From Apostichopus japonicus (lineage: Eukaryota > Echinodermata > Holothuroidea > Aspidochirotida > Stichopodidae): a stretch of DNA of 60,000 nt. The notes beneath the pieces were generated by a model. It saw nothing but the letters and a program-made list of their open reading frames with translations, made no database searches and was not told the DNA's origin. Within the stretch, counting starts at the first letter, position 1. Each line of letters begins with the position of its first letter. Location of the stretch: positions 13,646,269 to 13,706,268 of the forward strand of contig NC_092572.1 in assembly GCF_037975245.1 (NCBI RefSeq), written 5' to 3'. Shown here piece after piece: positions 39,001 through 52,300 of the stretch. A program made the position numbers and the translations under genes.

Positions 39001-42000
39001 GGCGGTCCAGAACAAGTTCATACCAGGCCTGGAAATGACGATGTTTACACTGCAAGAGATAAACATTGAACAATATTATCAACAGTTTATAGGCTAAAAT
39101 AGCCTTTCCAAAGATTTCCCTGCGAATCTGATAATAGAGCTGGGAGGGAAGGGGGGGGGGGTTTGGGAGGGTCCTTAACTCAAAAAAATGACCATAGGAT
39201 CATAGTGTTAAATGTCACATAAGAAAAAACATGTTAACTTACTACAAAGCAAAAAGCAATTTGATATTTATACAACGCAAACGCTCTGACACAAATGATA
39301 GCAGACATCATCATACAACAGAATATTTATTATCATCCCACTGTCAATTTATTTTGTGCACTTATGATCATGAAATTATGTTTGAGACCGTACTGTTACA
39401 TAAAGCTATTGTAAGAGCGTATCACACTGAATACAAGGCCTAGCTACAGTATAATACCCCCTTACAGCACAGTCATCTTGTGACAGATTATTGCCCTACT
39501 GAATAAATTGGAGGCATGCTATTAGTCTATTGAACGAAAATAAACGTAAATATATTAAATTAAAAATAAATACATAAAAATAAGAAAAACATGGATGATT
39601 ATTACGCTAGTTTCATTTCTGTGGACTACAAAAAAAATGCTTTATGTTTGGAGTACTATTTTCACTCTATGTTTCTATGGAAACTCTCCCAATCAACATA
39701 CAGAATTCAAAAGAATATTGAATACAAACCGATTGTTATATTAGTATCACATTGTTAAAAGTTTAATTTTCTCCTCCTTATCTAAATTTGTTATACCTTC
39801 AGCAATTCAGCCTCTTGTTTAGCGTTCAGTTCTATGTTTCTTCTCAAGAGTTCATTTTTCTGCATTTGTAGTTTTCTCTCATCGTCTACCCTCCTCCTAG
39901 CTTCCGCTTCCTTCTTAGCTGCCTCTTCTCTTTCCATCTGTAGTCGAGCTTCTCCTTCTACTAGTTTTTTACTACTTAGTCCGTCAACAAATGAAAAAAA
40001 CAAAAGGAAAAAGGAATTGCAGGTTATGTGATTTGCTGTACTGAATTTATAAAGATATTTGACTTAGCAATAAGTTGCGTTAATAATATCTTGAAAAGAC
40101 AAGACTAATGGCGATACCACGGGAGAGAGCAGTTCATGCACCCCTGATTATATGGGAGAGTGGAAGGTGGGTTTTTTTCACTTCTAAATTACTGATTGAC
40201 TTCCACAGTTTTATAAGTTTAATAATAAATAGTCATAAATATATGCACCGTCCTTGCTTTATTTCCATTATATGTGTTTCTAGTCTAAAATAGCCACCTG
40301 CATTTTGGAAGGTTTTCCACTGCCAGTCAATACACCTGAGGACAAATGTTGATCAATTATATTATTTTCGTGTAGCCAATATCATTGATCATATATTTAT
40401 ATTCTGTACAATGAATACTTTCCCAAAAGTCACCAATAAACTAGGATTCATGGCTACAACATGTTTACAGCAGGCATGCTCTAGGTACTTTGCAATAAAG
40501 AGGTCATTGCAGGAGGAAATCTTAAGACTGGTTGATGATGGGCTACTTAAAACCTTATTACACTCTTTTAGCCAAGAAACACTTGACAGCAGTAGTACAT
40601 ATAACCATTATGCTTGGTTGAGTCTTTTGGATGTGGAAAACAGCTACAAACGTTTGACATTAAGAAAAGTAACACATAGCTGTTATGCCTGGGTGTGTCT
40701 TGTGGATACAGAAAACACAAACGTTTGACATGATTAGAAAGTACCATAGCGGTAAAACATAGCTGTTATGCTTGGGTGAAAGTTGTGGAGGTGGAAAAGA
40801 GATCTATACAAACGTTTGACATTAAAAAGTATAAACTGCTTTTAAAGGGAGTGAAGACTCACGCCCAAAGAAACGTCTGATGCTGGTAATCTGACCTAGT
40901 TTCAAATGAGGTGTAACAGAAGTGTTAGACACCACCATCGATCCCAGAAAATACACACACAGCTTGCTACCGTCAGTAATTAGACACTAGTGTACAGTCT
41001 CTACATGCAGGGACATTCAATACCCACAACAGAGTGTACATAGCAGCGATGGACATCTCAGGTCCAGCTAAAGATAACAAGGTATCACGTTTCATTACTG
41101 TCAGCATTTTGTAGCGACAAGAAAAAAACTTCACTTACAAGCAACAGAAAGTTAACTTTTTCAGAGGGCGGCACGGGGTTTGGGGAGAGTCTTCAATGCC
41201 TTTAATGGAAGTCATTTTCAAGTTTTTGAAATAAGTAAACATTATTCTTATTCTTAAGAACTAACCGTCGCCTTTCATCCTCTTCTCTCCTTCTAGTTTC
41301 CTGCAGCTCTTTCCTGATGTGGGCCATTTCTTGTTGTATCTTCATCTCTTCATGTTGCTTCTGAATTTCCCTCGCCTTTTCTTCTTGCTTCACCATCTGG
41401 CGTGCCTTCAACTGGGCGTCCCTATGTGCCTGTCGCTCTTCTAATAATTGTCTCCGTTTTTGCTCTTGCTTCTCACGATTTTCCTTCACCTTCGAATCAC
41501 AAAACAAAACAGCCGTAATGGAAGAGCCGTACCGAAAAATTACGACAGTAATCTTTGAAACAGACAAACGCAAATCATAACTTAGCTAAAACTACTGTCA
41601 TAAAAAATTGCAACATTCCTCCAGACCAATCAGCTTTTTCAAAGACCAACTGCAGTGACTGCCTGGGAGACGTTCTAAACCAACAAAGTCACAACTTGTT
41701 TTATTATAACAGGTGTATACTCGAATGCATACAAGAATTATTTCCAATTGTGTACACTGTAAGAGGCTGTGATTCCAGGGGTGCAGCATTTTCAGATAGT
41801 TCTTGGCCTCTGTTTGAGATTTTGAAGTGCATATATGATACATGTCAGAAAGGAGGAATTATTGTTATTTTACTCTGTGGTTATCACATCTCAGAGCCCC
41901 CAAAAGACTACTTGTCCTCCCAGAGTGAGCTTAAAGGATGAAAATACATGTCAGAGAGAGATGTTTAGTTTCTCCAGAATGTTTTCTAAGCCCTGGGGGT

Positions 42001-45000
42001 ACCTGAGAACTTCAGCTGTGGAATTGTCACATTTCGGATGTTTACTTTAAGCAGAAAATTACACTCGAGAGTGGAAATAATTCAATTTAATTTGAATGTA
42101 TTTTAAAGCTCAAGTGGGGGGTCCAAGGGAAGAAGATCTCAGAAGCTATAGCATTTTAAGATATTTCATTCAGTTCTACTTTGATTTTGCACAACAGGAG
42201 GTGGGGCAAGTGCCCCCTTGTCCATGCAGATGCCCATGTTGACAAAAGATTAACCAGTATTGATATTTATTCAGTAATTATCTACATTTTTTTCATTGAT
42301 TTAGTTAATATAAATATAAATTATAAAGAAGTATAAATATAAATATTTATAAACAGGACATCAAAAGTGAGTACATAATAAGACAACATTATGTAAAAGG
42401 TTTAAGTGAACACAAAAAACAAACAAAAAATGTACTTAACTACGATACTGTTCCTACGGAAATACAGACTGAATTCATATGTACCTTTTGCTGTCGTGCT
42501 GCCATCGTTACTCTAGGATCCTTCTTCTTCTTGCTTGGATTTAAGCCAAGGTCTTTCTTGACTGCTTCTTCTCCCATGTCTTTCTCCAGCAGACCATCCA
42601 GGATTTCCTGCACAGTCCTCCCATCATCTCTAGACTCAATGTCTCGATAGATAGCTTTAAAAAAGATGAAAAAAAAGATAAAACATGCTAACTATTTTGT
42701 TTTCTTATATTACAAAATACAAATAATACAATCTTTGTCTATTTCATGGTGTTAGCAGCTGAAGTAAACAGAACTATATGCTCTGTGAGATTTGCCTAAA
42801 CAAATTTAAAAATTGCTGGAAATGTTAAAAAGTTGAACCTTTCCCTTCTTATTTTCTGAGATTAAGCATTTTATTATTTTGTTTCTGTACCCAAGTATAG
42901 GATACCAGTATCTGCTTTAAACGATACGTTCAGTTGGATCTTGTTGGGTATACTTGTGTGATGCCAAACTTACTGATTTAAGCACATGAGTGCATATTAC
43001 ATGTTAATCCAACTTCTCAACTTTGAGCTATCAGATTAAGGAATAAAAGGAGTAAGGTCTTGTATAGTTTTAGCAGACTTGTCAGTTTGTGACACTAACA
43101 AATTATTAAACGGGAATGTTCCATCATGTATAAGACCAAAGAGATGCTATCTAATAGTTCTACTCCAATGCACCTTGTCAGTTAAGTGTTGGAGTACCTT
43201 ATTGATCGGGACTCGAAGACAAATATTCAAACTTTAATAAGGAATTTTGTTACTTTTTTAGGGGCGGGGGGTGGGGATTTTGTCTGCAATTCATGTTAAA
43301 GGCAGCTGGTAGAATACTGGATTTATTTAGCTTACAAGAGTTACTTCTGAATATGCATTTGAGACATACAACCATGCTGCTCGATTCAGTCCCATTGTAC
43401 AAAAAACAACAACAATTACTGAAGCACTACAGCAGCCAAAGGAAGGATGAGATTCTTTGTTTTAATGAAACTGTTTCCATTATTACAAATGAATCTTTCA
43501 GAAGAGTGCTGCTGAAAAGAAATAACACTATTTCAATGACATACCATCAGAAGATGGGCCATTATACAAGTGCAGCATTCCTGGATCATTTTCATCTAAG
43601 AGTTGTTCCCAATGACTCAAGAGATCTGTCTTCTGTGAAGCTGATTCCTTTGGACTTTTCCCTTCATCAAGAAGATAGATATCACCATCATCGTCATCGT
43701 CTAAGTTACACTTTTCTGCCATCCATTGTGTCAAAAGTTCTTGAGCTGTTTATCAAAGAATAAAGGAGAAAGGAAAAGGATGTAAGAAACGATACTTAAC
43801 AAGAAATACAAACAATTGGGGTCATGGGAGGGCTCAGGGGGAAGGACATTTCAGACAAAAGTAACTAAAAATCCTCAAGATAATTTAAGAATCAAGTTTA
43901 CAGATAAGTTTAATTTTAACAGATTAACAAAATTAACAAGGACAAGATAAGCAAATCTCACAGAGTACTCTTTGGAGGGAAACCCTGGATTTTGATTTCA
44001 AAGAAAGGTGTCCAATATATTTTATCACTGTAATTAAGACAAAATATATTGATCTAATTGCATCTTTAACATTTCCCACTGTATAGATAATTTTATAAAC
44101 TGTACAATATTTAATAGCAATAAAACAATAGTTTTACCCTCATTGTATGCAGCGTCGTGGTCCTTCAGGGCATCAATAGTAGCTAGGGCTCCAACATGAC
44201 CATTGGACTGATAATCTCGTACTTTTGATTTTCCTTTGCCAAAGGTTATAGCTGTGGCTTCATCAGATGCTTGTTCAACTTTCTGCAGAGACCAGTAAAA
44301 ACATCTTTTAAGATCTTCCATTTATCGTTATCATTCGTACAGTACTGTACAATATTGTACTGTACTGTACAGTACTGTAAAATATTGTACTGTACAGTAC
44401 AGTGAAGTATAATACTGTACAGTACTTCAACATAGTTACAGTATGACTTTGTTTAAGCTCTAGCTAGCAAAATACCTAATAAATAACAATAAAAAAAATT
44501 AAAAAAACATAATATATAACAACAACGACCCCCACTCCCATTATAGAGGGCTTACATATGACTGTGTCACTCTGCATGCATCAGGGAATCATTTCATTTC
44601 AAACTTTTGTGTACCAGTTTTGAAAGTTATGAATTTGTTAACATATCTTACAAAATCCTATGGTTCTTGTGTAAAAAAAACAGCTATACATCTTTGATTA
44701 TGTAGAGCAATTGGACTATTGTGCATAGCATTTTTCAATGCGATATGGATAAGTTACTCCCTGTGCTATTTTTTTTTTAGCGTATATGTTAGAACAGTTT
44801 AATATTCTACACAAAGTAATTTTGAAAGTTACACATTGATGTTATGGTTCTCAAACTTGCAGATACCACTAAATTGAATCAGAAAGGTTCGAAATGTCAA
44901 TTGATCAGGTTCTATACTTCATTCAGGTCTACATAATTTATTTATACCATCTTTGAGGTTAACGCTCTTATTTGCAAACCAATGCCTCCAGTAATGAAAA

Positions 45001-46522
45001 TATGTCTACTTTTTTTATCAGCTTTTTTGTCAGCTTTTCAAAAAAAACTGTACGTATATTGAGTTCAGGCACAGCATTCATTAGGGCATAAGTTATCATT
45101 CAAATTTTGTATACATAACAGTTTTGATTACTCCCACTTTTTTTTTTTTTTAATCAAAATAGGTACTACAGTATATATAGTTCTGGGGTACAGGTACAAA
45201 GAAACTATATACATCTTTGTCAGGACTTGCATTGCAAGTTGATCATTTTACATAGTATTTTGAGGTGATGATGAATTCCCTGTTCATGGAAGTTTATAGA
45301 CAGAAGTACAAACTCACCTTCAACCAAGATTGAACGTCATCAGCAGGTAGAGGCTTCTGAAAAAGACAACAGTAATTAGAACTTTATGATAGCTTGTAAA
45401 TGTTAGCACTTGAATTAATAGGCTTCGTATAAAACCTAGGAGAAATGTACATACCGTTCATGACGTGTACATGTATGCATCAAAGCTGTCGGACTGTAAA
45501 TTGTAAACTCCAGTGAATTGGTATTTAAGAGACTCAAGAAAGTGCTTGACAATTTACAAAATTTATGTATTATGTTAGCTGTCTCCACAACACTGTGTAG
45601 ATATTTAACAATTTGAAATTCCAATGTTGTGCAAGTTAGTTAGATCCATAGTTGGTCAAACAACCTATGTGTGTATCCATGAAAAGCTATCCTACCTACA
45701 GTAGGCCTACAGTATGGCAATCTCTCTGATTTTGCACCTTCGTTAAATAGCTTTACACTCCAACCTAATGATTTTGTCCATTGTTGATACTCAAGGTGGA
45801 AAACCCCTCCTTCATAACACAACTTCATTGCTAAAGTAGTATGTAGTGTAACAAGTAAAACCAAATGGTACGATTGTAATGAAAATTTGGAACATTTGTA
45901 TCATATTTTATCATTAAACTGAAGTGTATGTTATTGCTGGTAGAGCCTCACTATGGGCATTAACTCAAATGTTGCACAGGTCCACAGTAGTCCTAAAACA
46001 GTTTACTACGTGATGAAATGGGAATGTTTGTTAGAATTCTCTTTTCTTATTTACAACCAATGTGACTGTTCGATACTTGTGCAAATTTGCCATATTTTAA
46101 ATGGGGAACATACAGAAAGAGTCATTCTACTTTGCTGTAATACTGTAGGCCTCACTTTGTTATATCATACTGATATTCGTAATAATTATATCAGAATAAT
46201 GTTAGGCCTATGGCTAATTCTGGTAAATTACCGAAAAAATTTCTGAAGTGACTTTGTTTTGAACACTACCTTGGGCCAGGCTAATATCATTTAGAGTTTA
46301 TATAAAAAAAAATGCTCATTAGCCTGTACTGTACATACACGAGTTCACAATGTAACGCTGCATTGGGCCAGGAGCCTATCCGTCATGTTATACCTACGAT
46401 ACACTAGTTGCGCGAAAATATCAATTTAAAGCCGTTTACTTGTTTACCTTAGTTACAGACGAATTTGACTTGCTTTTTGTCAATCTTTTCCATCGATACA
46501 AGTCTTTACTCGATGAGGCCAT
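31058..46522 (-). CDS. CCDC191: CCDC191 orthologue (coiled-coil domain protein, KIAA1407 family), 17 coding exons
   Basis: Seventeen exons, each with AG acceptor and GT donor, join with matching phases into 2931 nt (976 residues plus stop). In transcript order: 46522-46448, 45356-45318, 44282-44138, 43745-43545, 42654-42485, 41489-41266, 39974-39797, 39049-38859, 38102-37874, 37229-36877, 35673-35434, 35099-34987, 34082-34000, 33764-33663, 33031-32735, 32220-32066, 31193-31058. It opens with MASSSKDLYRWKRL. Residues ~200-345 are Lys/Glu/Arg-rich coiled coil containing DPRVTMAARQQKVKENREK, a family hallmark; residues ~485-600 are Ser-rich and probably disordered; ~602-660 and ~720-785 are further coiled coils starting GMEDRAALRAQRK; the end, residues ~782-976, is Trp-punctuated helical sequence closing with LLPDFGLS. 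Order of segments, total length and C-terminal LLPDF agree with vertebrate CCDC191 as I remember it. The molecular role of the family is poorly known; SFI1-like W-repeats hint at a centrosomal or ciliary scaffold (inference). The identity is firm, though small exon-edge errors are possible. Confidence 0.93.
36196..36560. mobile_element. Possible degenerate hAT-like MITE in a CCDC191 intron
   Basis: The right edge reads inward GGGGTTCCCTAACTGGGG and the left edge GAACCTAACTTTATTCCCCC. CACGAACCCC-type motifs repeat near both edges (36220, 36251, 36493). This resembles GGTTCCCAAACT-type hAT termini. I see no clear target duplication, so exact ends are uncertain. Confidence 0.42.
40846..41201. 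mobile_element. TTAA-targeting MITE, complete second copy in a CCDC191 intron
   Basis: Same family as the element at the stop codon, in the same orientation. TTAA flanks both sides (40842-40845 and 41202-41205). Terminal inverted repeats are AGGGAGTGAAGACTC and AGGCATTGAAGACTC. It lies immediately downstream of exon 6 (ends 41266) in the intron between exons 6 and 7. Confidence 0.87.
44337..44425. repeat. Palindromic GTACAGTACTGTAC cluster
   Basis: Several overlapping self-complementary blocks (gtacagtactgtac, gtacaatattgtac) fill about 90 bp of a CCDC191 intron, immediately 5' of exon 3 on the transcribed strand. The segment can form cruciforms or RNA hairpins. Confidence 0.85.
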
Positions 46523-46535
46523 TTTGCATCGCGTT
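46520..46535 (-). promoter_or_regulatory. Upstream overlapping ATG at the CCDC191 start
   Basis: An ATG lies just upstream of and out of frame with the chosen CCDC191 start (ATGCAAAATGGCC). It opens a very short reading frame that stops within exon 1 at the TAA of GAGTAA. The second ATG has the better context (A at -3, G at +4) and is the one that leads into the conserved N terminus, so leaky scanning past the first ATG is expected. No TATA box or other promoter element is evident further upstream. Confidence 0.45.
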
Positions 46536-46975
46536 CAAAGCATATCATTAAGGTCATCAAAGAAATCAGGAGAAAAATTCAAGTCAATCTATACGGATAA
46601 GACTTGCGGTACAAAAATGCACTTCAATCGAAGCCAGTAACCAGAATAAGGGTGTATCATTTGCTATCTTATCGGCTGTGTTGTATGCACCGTCGAGTAT
46701 CGTTCTTGAGTAACACAGACTATACATATGCCCATATGTTGTACACTGTATGTACCATATGGTGCATAAGTCAATGTCCATGTATTATTTGGTCTCTATC
46801 AATATTGTTAGGTTTGCTGAAACTTACCGACATCATGATACGTAGCCTATAAAACAGTCATGTGGAGTGTGTAGTGTCCTAAATTAGTTGCAGGGTAACA
46901 CGCCGGGGGGGGGGGGGGGAGGGGGGTTGAAAGAAGCTGGGAGGCTAGAAATAGCACACTAAAATCGGAGGGGCT

Positions 46976-47588
46976 CAGTGGTGTCGCCAGACATATCAAC
47001 CTGGGGGGGGGGGGGGGGGGTGAGCACAGGGAGGGCATAGCACTTAATTAGGGGTGCAGAATGTTTATTTTTGTGAATGTCGTCCTGGGAAGAGGTCTAA
47101 GGGGATGTGGTGTCCCCTCCCCTTTGAGAAATTTTTGATTACTTAAGGGTCCTTAGATGCAGTCTGGTGCCATATTTTGCAACTTGAAGTAACTTTATTT
47201 GCAAGAATTTTCGGGCTCAGTCTCCGGTATGTATGTCTTTAATTGAGGAGGATTAAAAGTTATACAAAAAAATGGAAATTAACCCTTTTACTTTGATCAT
47301 GTTTTTAAATAAGAGTGTTCGTGCAGGCGGGGTAGTAGTGGAGTTTAAACACTAGAAATTCACGTCGGTGCCTCCGTGACCTTGTTGGTGAGAAAACAAT
47401 TGGTAATTGTGATGGTCGGTGGAAAGAAGTTTTACTGAAAAACGTTTCGTCCTTTGTAAAACAAGTTTTTGTTTGAGTATTTTTTTTAACACTACAAATA
47501 GCATCTGGGGGCACCTGGGGGCACGATTTTTTGGGGGAGGGCCGTTGCCCCCACCCTCCCCAGACCCCCTTCCCTGGCAACGTCACTA
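46976..47588. mobile_element. hAT-type MITE, related to the satellite-bearing element
   Basis: Imperfect terminal inverted repeats (CAGTGGTGTCGCCAG on the left, TAGTGACGTTGCCAG inward from the right) sit inside near-identical 8-bp flanks gaggggct (46968-46975) and gagaggct (47589-47596). The interior at 47090-47180 matches, on the opposite strand, one unit of the array inside 27664-28571 (ggtctaagggga, gtccttagatgca). It lies within 500 bp upstream of the CCDC191 start codon. Confidence 0.75.
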
Positions 47589-47596
47589 GAGAGGCT

Positions 47597-50200
47597 TCTC
47601 CCGCTTGCAGACAGAATATTTAAAAAACAAATTATACAGAATTTAAACATTTGAAAATGTTAGTGCTGTGTATATGACGGGTGTGCTTTTCGTCTTAAAA
47701 TTTCGTCTTTTCGACTTATTTCGACATTTTTCTTGGTTCAAATAAATTTTGTATACAAAAGTCGTCGGCATCCTCCAACTTTCGCCTTTTTTTGGGGCTG
47801 GAAATTATCGACTACTATATCTCGACATTCGTTCCGCAAAATAACGATTTAATAAAAAAATGCGACTTTTCTCTCAAAACTTTGGTTTCTCTTCTCAGTT
47901 ACGTATAATTATCACGATACGGATACTGCAAACCAATTATTCTTTGATATTGCAAGTTGACATTTCATCTCAAACGCTCGACTGTGTAATACAAAAAAGA
48001 CCCATGTCGGGTCAGGAGTTCGCCCCATGCATTTCATTTATTTCGTCTATACATAAGAACAATAGAACAAAGTGGTATATAGTATAAACAGGACACTAGA
48101 AAAACAGTAGTAGTTTATCGAGCTAGCGACCAAAACAACAAATAACAATGAAAGAAGGTAACAATTAAGAGTAGAGAAAAATAAACATGAGATAATCAAT
48201 ACTCAGTCAGCGTAGTTTTAAATTAGGAGGGCTTTTAGTTTGCGCTTGAACGTTACATAAGATTTAACATTTTTTTTATATCATTCGGAAGCACTTTACA
48301 TGTTATATAGCAGTAGTTATTCAAGTTTACATGCATTTAAGATACTTGAGCCTATACTGGGTACCGGCCACGGTTCCTCATTGTGAACGACATGTTACAC
48401 GGAGCTATTCCGAGATTCTGTATTAATGCATGTAAATTTCATCTGTTTTATGATTAATAAAGGAGGTCAATGAGGGGGAAATTAATTATTTCACTCGGTT
48501 GTCAACTTTCCTAAGACACCTTTTTCGTGTAAGCATTTTATAGTGATATGCAGAAATAAGTATGACAGATTCCAATATTTTCCACTTATGCGCCATTATT
48601 TTATTTTACGGTGGCTAGTTAAGATAATGTGTAAGATATTTGTGGAATAGTTGAAATATAAAAGTGACCAAGTCAGTAAAATGGTTGCTTCCAGCCAGTT
48701 AACGTTTATCATAACTACAAAACTAATTAAAGATAGTGTGCTATACTTAGCCATTGACTATAGCAAATTAAGACTTAACAAAAGAAAAGACTATTGAACA
48801 AAAATTTACGCATTGCAACGGATGTCTTCCAAAATAACATATATAACAACAACCATTTTTTAATTGATGATTAGACGAAAGTTAAAGTTAAAAAGACAAA
48901 ACAGTAAAAAAAGAAGATATTGACGCATTGAAATGATGTCTCCCAAATCAACATTGTCAACAACGACCATATTTAGAATTGCAATCGATCATCTAGTAGG
49001 TTATTCGATTTTGAATCGATTTTGAATCGAGTTTTCTCTCACAGGATACGTAAAGGAGGGTTATTGCAAGCCTACATGTTCGCATTTCATTTTCTTTCTT
49101 TCTTTTTTTTTTGGGGGGGGGGGGGCTAATGTGTCAGAGATATGGACGAAATTCACTTTTTCTTAATTGATTATACTGCAAAGCAAAATAAACGAAAACA
49201 GTTTTGTAAAGTTAGTTATTTTAAAGTAGGTCAGTTTCATTAACAAGAGTAGAGCCAATCAGATTTATTGTTACTGACTTCACAAAAGATATATACAAAT
49301 AGACTTATATAGTCATCCGTACTGTCTATGCTTAAAAACATGTTATAATGCAGATTAAGAAGAAGTGAAGGAAAATAATCATTGTCACAACATTGATTAT
49401 GTCTCCATTTAAAACGAATACCTACAGTTTTGATGTCTATAAGACCAGTCTATGCATACGACAGCTCCCTGGGAATTGTAATCCTCTTGTTAAGAACGAA
49501 GGCATTCTCACTTTCGGCGTGTAAAGTAACAAGAGTTGTTCATCTTGAGTAACTGATTAGTTTATTCACACCATTTGTGTTTGCTCGCTTCCCATTCCTG
49601 ACCTTGAAGTTCGTAAATAGCCCAATCCGGACAACTTGCAACCCCTCCCCTACCCACATAAAGAAGAGGACTAAATAAATTTAAGGAAAGTTCCTCTCTG
49701 GTGTAGCTTATAACGTTATTTAAAGTATTGTGTTTTACATGGAAATCTTTGTCGGCAAGTCACTAAATCAATTTGTCAAATGTCACATATTTGTACAAAC
49801 CAAACTGGAAAATAACAATTTAGTTAAATTTTGCATCTTTTTTTGCAATAAAACGTCAATGGCGAGTCGATCTATCACTAACTTTATTTTATATATTGAT
49901 TTGCAATGTGGTACTGTTCAGTACACTTATGTATTATTCATTGTAATTCAGCATACAAACTATCATTGGTTTATCTCTACTCTAATATATTCTCTTCTAA
50001 AGTATCGGCATGTCTGTTGTGATGTTCCTTGTTGCCATTGTGTTATGCAGTCTACACATTTCCACCTACCACAAATATAAGAACCCCTGTAATGGTCCCA
50101 CATATCCCCAACCCTAAACCAGCCGATTCTCAGGGCTTTATCGGTTAAAACTGGTAAAGGCGAGTACCCGTTAATCAGTTAAAAGAGATGTGTGTTATAA
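47597..50200. other. Gene-poor intergenic DNA
   Basis: AT-rich sequence with a poly(T)-poly(G) tract near 49105-49127 and no conserved open frame. Nothing else recognised. Confidence 0.45.
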
Positions 50201-50209
50201 TTTTTTAAC

Positions 50210-50630
50210 ATGTTACATTTATGACCGTTGCTACTGAGGACTTACAAACAGAAAATACTAAATACACAATCCTATATGCATAATGATTGACTGGACTAAC
50301 CAGACTACTGAAAATGTTTCGTCACAATTTCGACCACATTTTAACAGAAAGTGGATGACAGTTTACTTCAATACGCTTAAAATCTGCAATTTGAACTATC
50401 TTTACAAGGTATACTAAATAGTCAAACATAGGGACAGTTGTTTAGACTCCTAACCAGTCGTTATTTGAAACAGTATTTGAGTAATGCATTCGTATGTTAG
50501 TAATGTTTCCACAGTAGCACCTACTGACCGGTCCAACTTGTGTTACGGTGTTATAACACACTTCAGTTTATACTGATTAACAGTTGTCTCATATTCACAG
50601 TAAAAACTGATCTAGCCATGTATATCGGGT
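50210..50630 (-). repeat. Diverged inverted copy of part of block A
   Basis: The reverse complement matches about 1800-2180 and 18890-19240 (taatgattgactggactaac, ctgaggacttacaaacagaa, gtgttataacac). It is clearly more diverged than the two block-A copies are from each other, so block A contains an older interspersed repeat family. Confidence 0.8.
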
Positions 50631-51013
50631 ACCTCAACACATTGTTTAATGTTGTTTTGACAGTTTGTAAAAAGTAGCAATACTCTTTGCTGTTTTAAAT
50701 AGGTGCACTAAAATTATCAATTAGATATGTCTATGTTAATTTCCTTTCTTTTAGCCAGTACCAGCCGCGGTAAGCTTTACCATCGATCGAGCACAATGAT
50801 AATCAAACTGAATGCAATGTTATTGGTCAAGAAATTGGAGACGAATTTCTGCTACGTGTGTCAATATTAATAAACCTGTAGTCAGTCCGTCTGTGAGCAA
50901 TAATTAATTTTAAATATTTAACTATTCTTTTAAGTAATGAACCAGTGACAGCATAGTTTTCTTCCCTTTTTCTTCTTTGTATCTTCATAATTAACAAAAG
51001 AACAAAATATTTA

Positions 51014-51174
51014 ACTGACTGACTGACTGACTGACAGACTGACGACGGAATGACTGACTGACTGACTGACTGACTGACTGACTGACTGACTGACTGACTG
51101 ACTGACTGACTGACTGACTGACTGACTGACTGACTGACTGACTGACTGACTGACTGACTGACTGACTGACTGAC
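51014..51174. repeat. (GACT)n tetranucleotide microsatellite
   Basis: About 40 units of GACT with one interruption near 51035-51050. It lies just downstream of the CTLD-1 stop codon. Confidence 0.97.
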
Positions 51175-51311
51175 TTGGATGATTATTAAACTAGTAAAAG
51201 TAACTGAAGAACGTTTGCCATTATTACATCACAGAACACCAAGTGTGAACCTATCCACGTAAAATTAAGGCTTAACTCAGTTAACATAGGTCACAATCAA
51301 TCATCCATAAC

Positions 51312-52300
51312 TTAGTATTCACACACAAACTTGTGCATTTCTTCGCAATCTTTGTCGACCAATGTTCCATAAATTCCACCACGTATCACAGCACAATGCC
51401 TTGGTACTATCCAATGTTGTCCTGTGGTTGGATGTCCCGCTTCCTATTTAAAGAAGGTGGCATTCCTCGAACCTACCTGCCATACTCATAAGGCGGTAAA
51501 GAAGGTGGCAAAATTTGAAATTCATGAACAGTTAAGCTCTTCTACAATATTAAAAACAAAATAGATCTAAGTATCGTAATACTTGTAAATTAAAAGACGC
51601 AATTTTCGAGTATGCAGCATATATTGGTAAAGCTTTGCCACAAAGTAGTTTAATTACAATTACATTATTGCCAAAGCGATAACTTGGTCAAAGTGTTCTG
51701 TATATTTGCCTAACGTGGTTGGAGTGATGTTTTTAACTCGAAATAACCTACCCTAACATACCACCGTACTACGCAATGTCATAACTATATGATTGTAGTT
51801 TCATGTAACACTGCTTCATAGTCTCGTAAAATAATATAACAAATGTCTAGATATCACAAAATAAAAGCAAAGAAAATTAATCATTTACCATCATCTTGGC
51901 TATATTTAAGTCCATGCCATGCGTACTCAGCAAATAGTGTAGTACTCTGATATGTAATTTCCGAGTTTTCTGAAAGGCTTTCGATATACGCTAAATGCGC
52001 TGGTGCAGATATGGAATTACAAATTGTAGCGGCTTGTTCCCACGATGTTTTGACAACACTCAGACAGTATTTATCACTGATAAACGACGTTTGGCATACT
52101 ATTGTTGAAAACAAACATTGAGAGGAACAAGAAAAAAGAAACATTCATTAAAAAAAGGTATTAGAAGGAGCCACCGCAGACGAGAAATGATATTGTAATT
52201 GGTACTTACTTTCCCTGTAATGTTCTTTTCTAAAAGAACATTGCGAATGTGCAGTCTTTGTGTAGGGAACGACCGCAGAAATAGAAATATAGGTGAAGTC
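51312..52300 (-). CDS. C-type lectin-like domain gene (CTLD-1), incomplete model
   Basis: Two exons are well supported. 52098-51889 (CAATAG acceptor, GGTAAAT donor) encodes CQTSFISDKYCLSVVKTSWE, then the CTLD signatures EQAATICNS, HLAYIES, SENSEI and AWHGL. 51439-51312 encodes GQHWIVPRHCAVIRGG and ends KFVCEY before TAA, the standard CTLD C terminus. Both junctions are phase 1. A further open block at about 52300-52210 ends in AAA/GTAAGT with compatible phase and may be an upstream exon; no signal peptide was located. The WSDG strand is short or absent and neither EPN/QPD nor WND calcium motifs are present, so calcium-dependent sugar binding is unlikely. The protein is presumably secreted. 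Confidence 0.75.

Noticed and set aside
49730-50080. 116-codon plus-strand ORF
   Set aside because: No similarity I can recognise, no splice or start support, composition of random AT-rich sequence.
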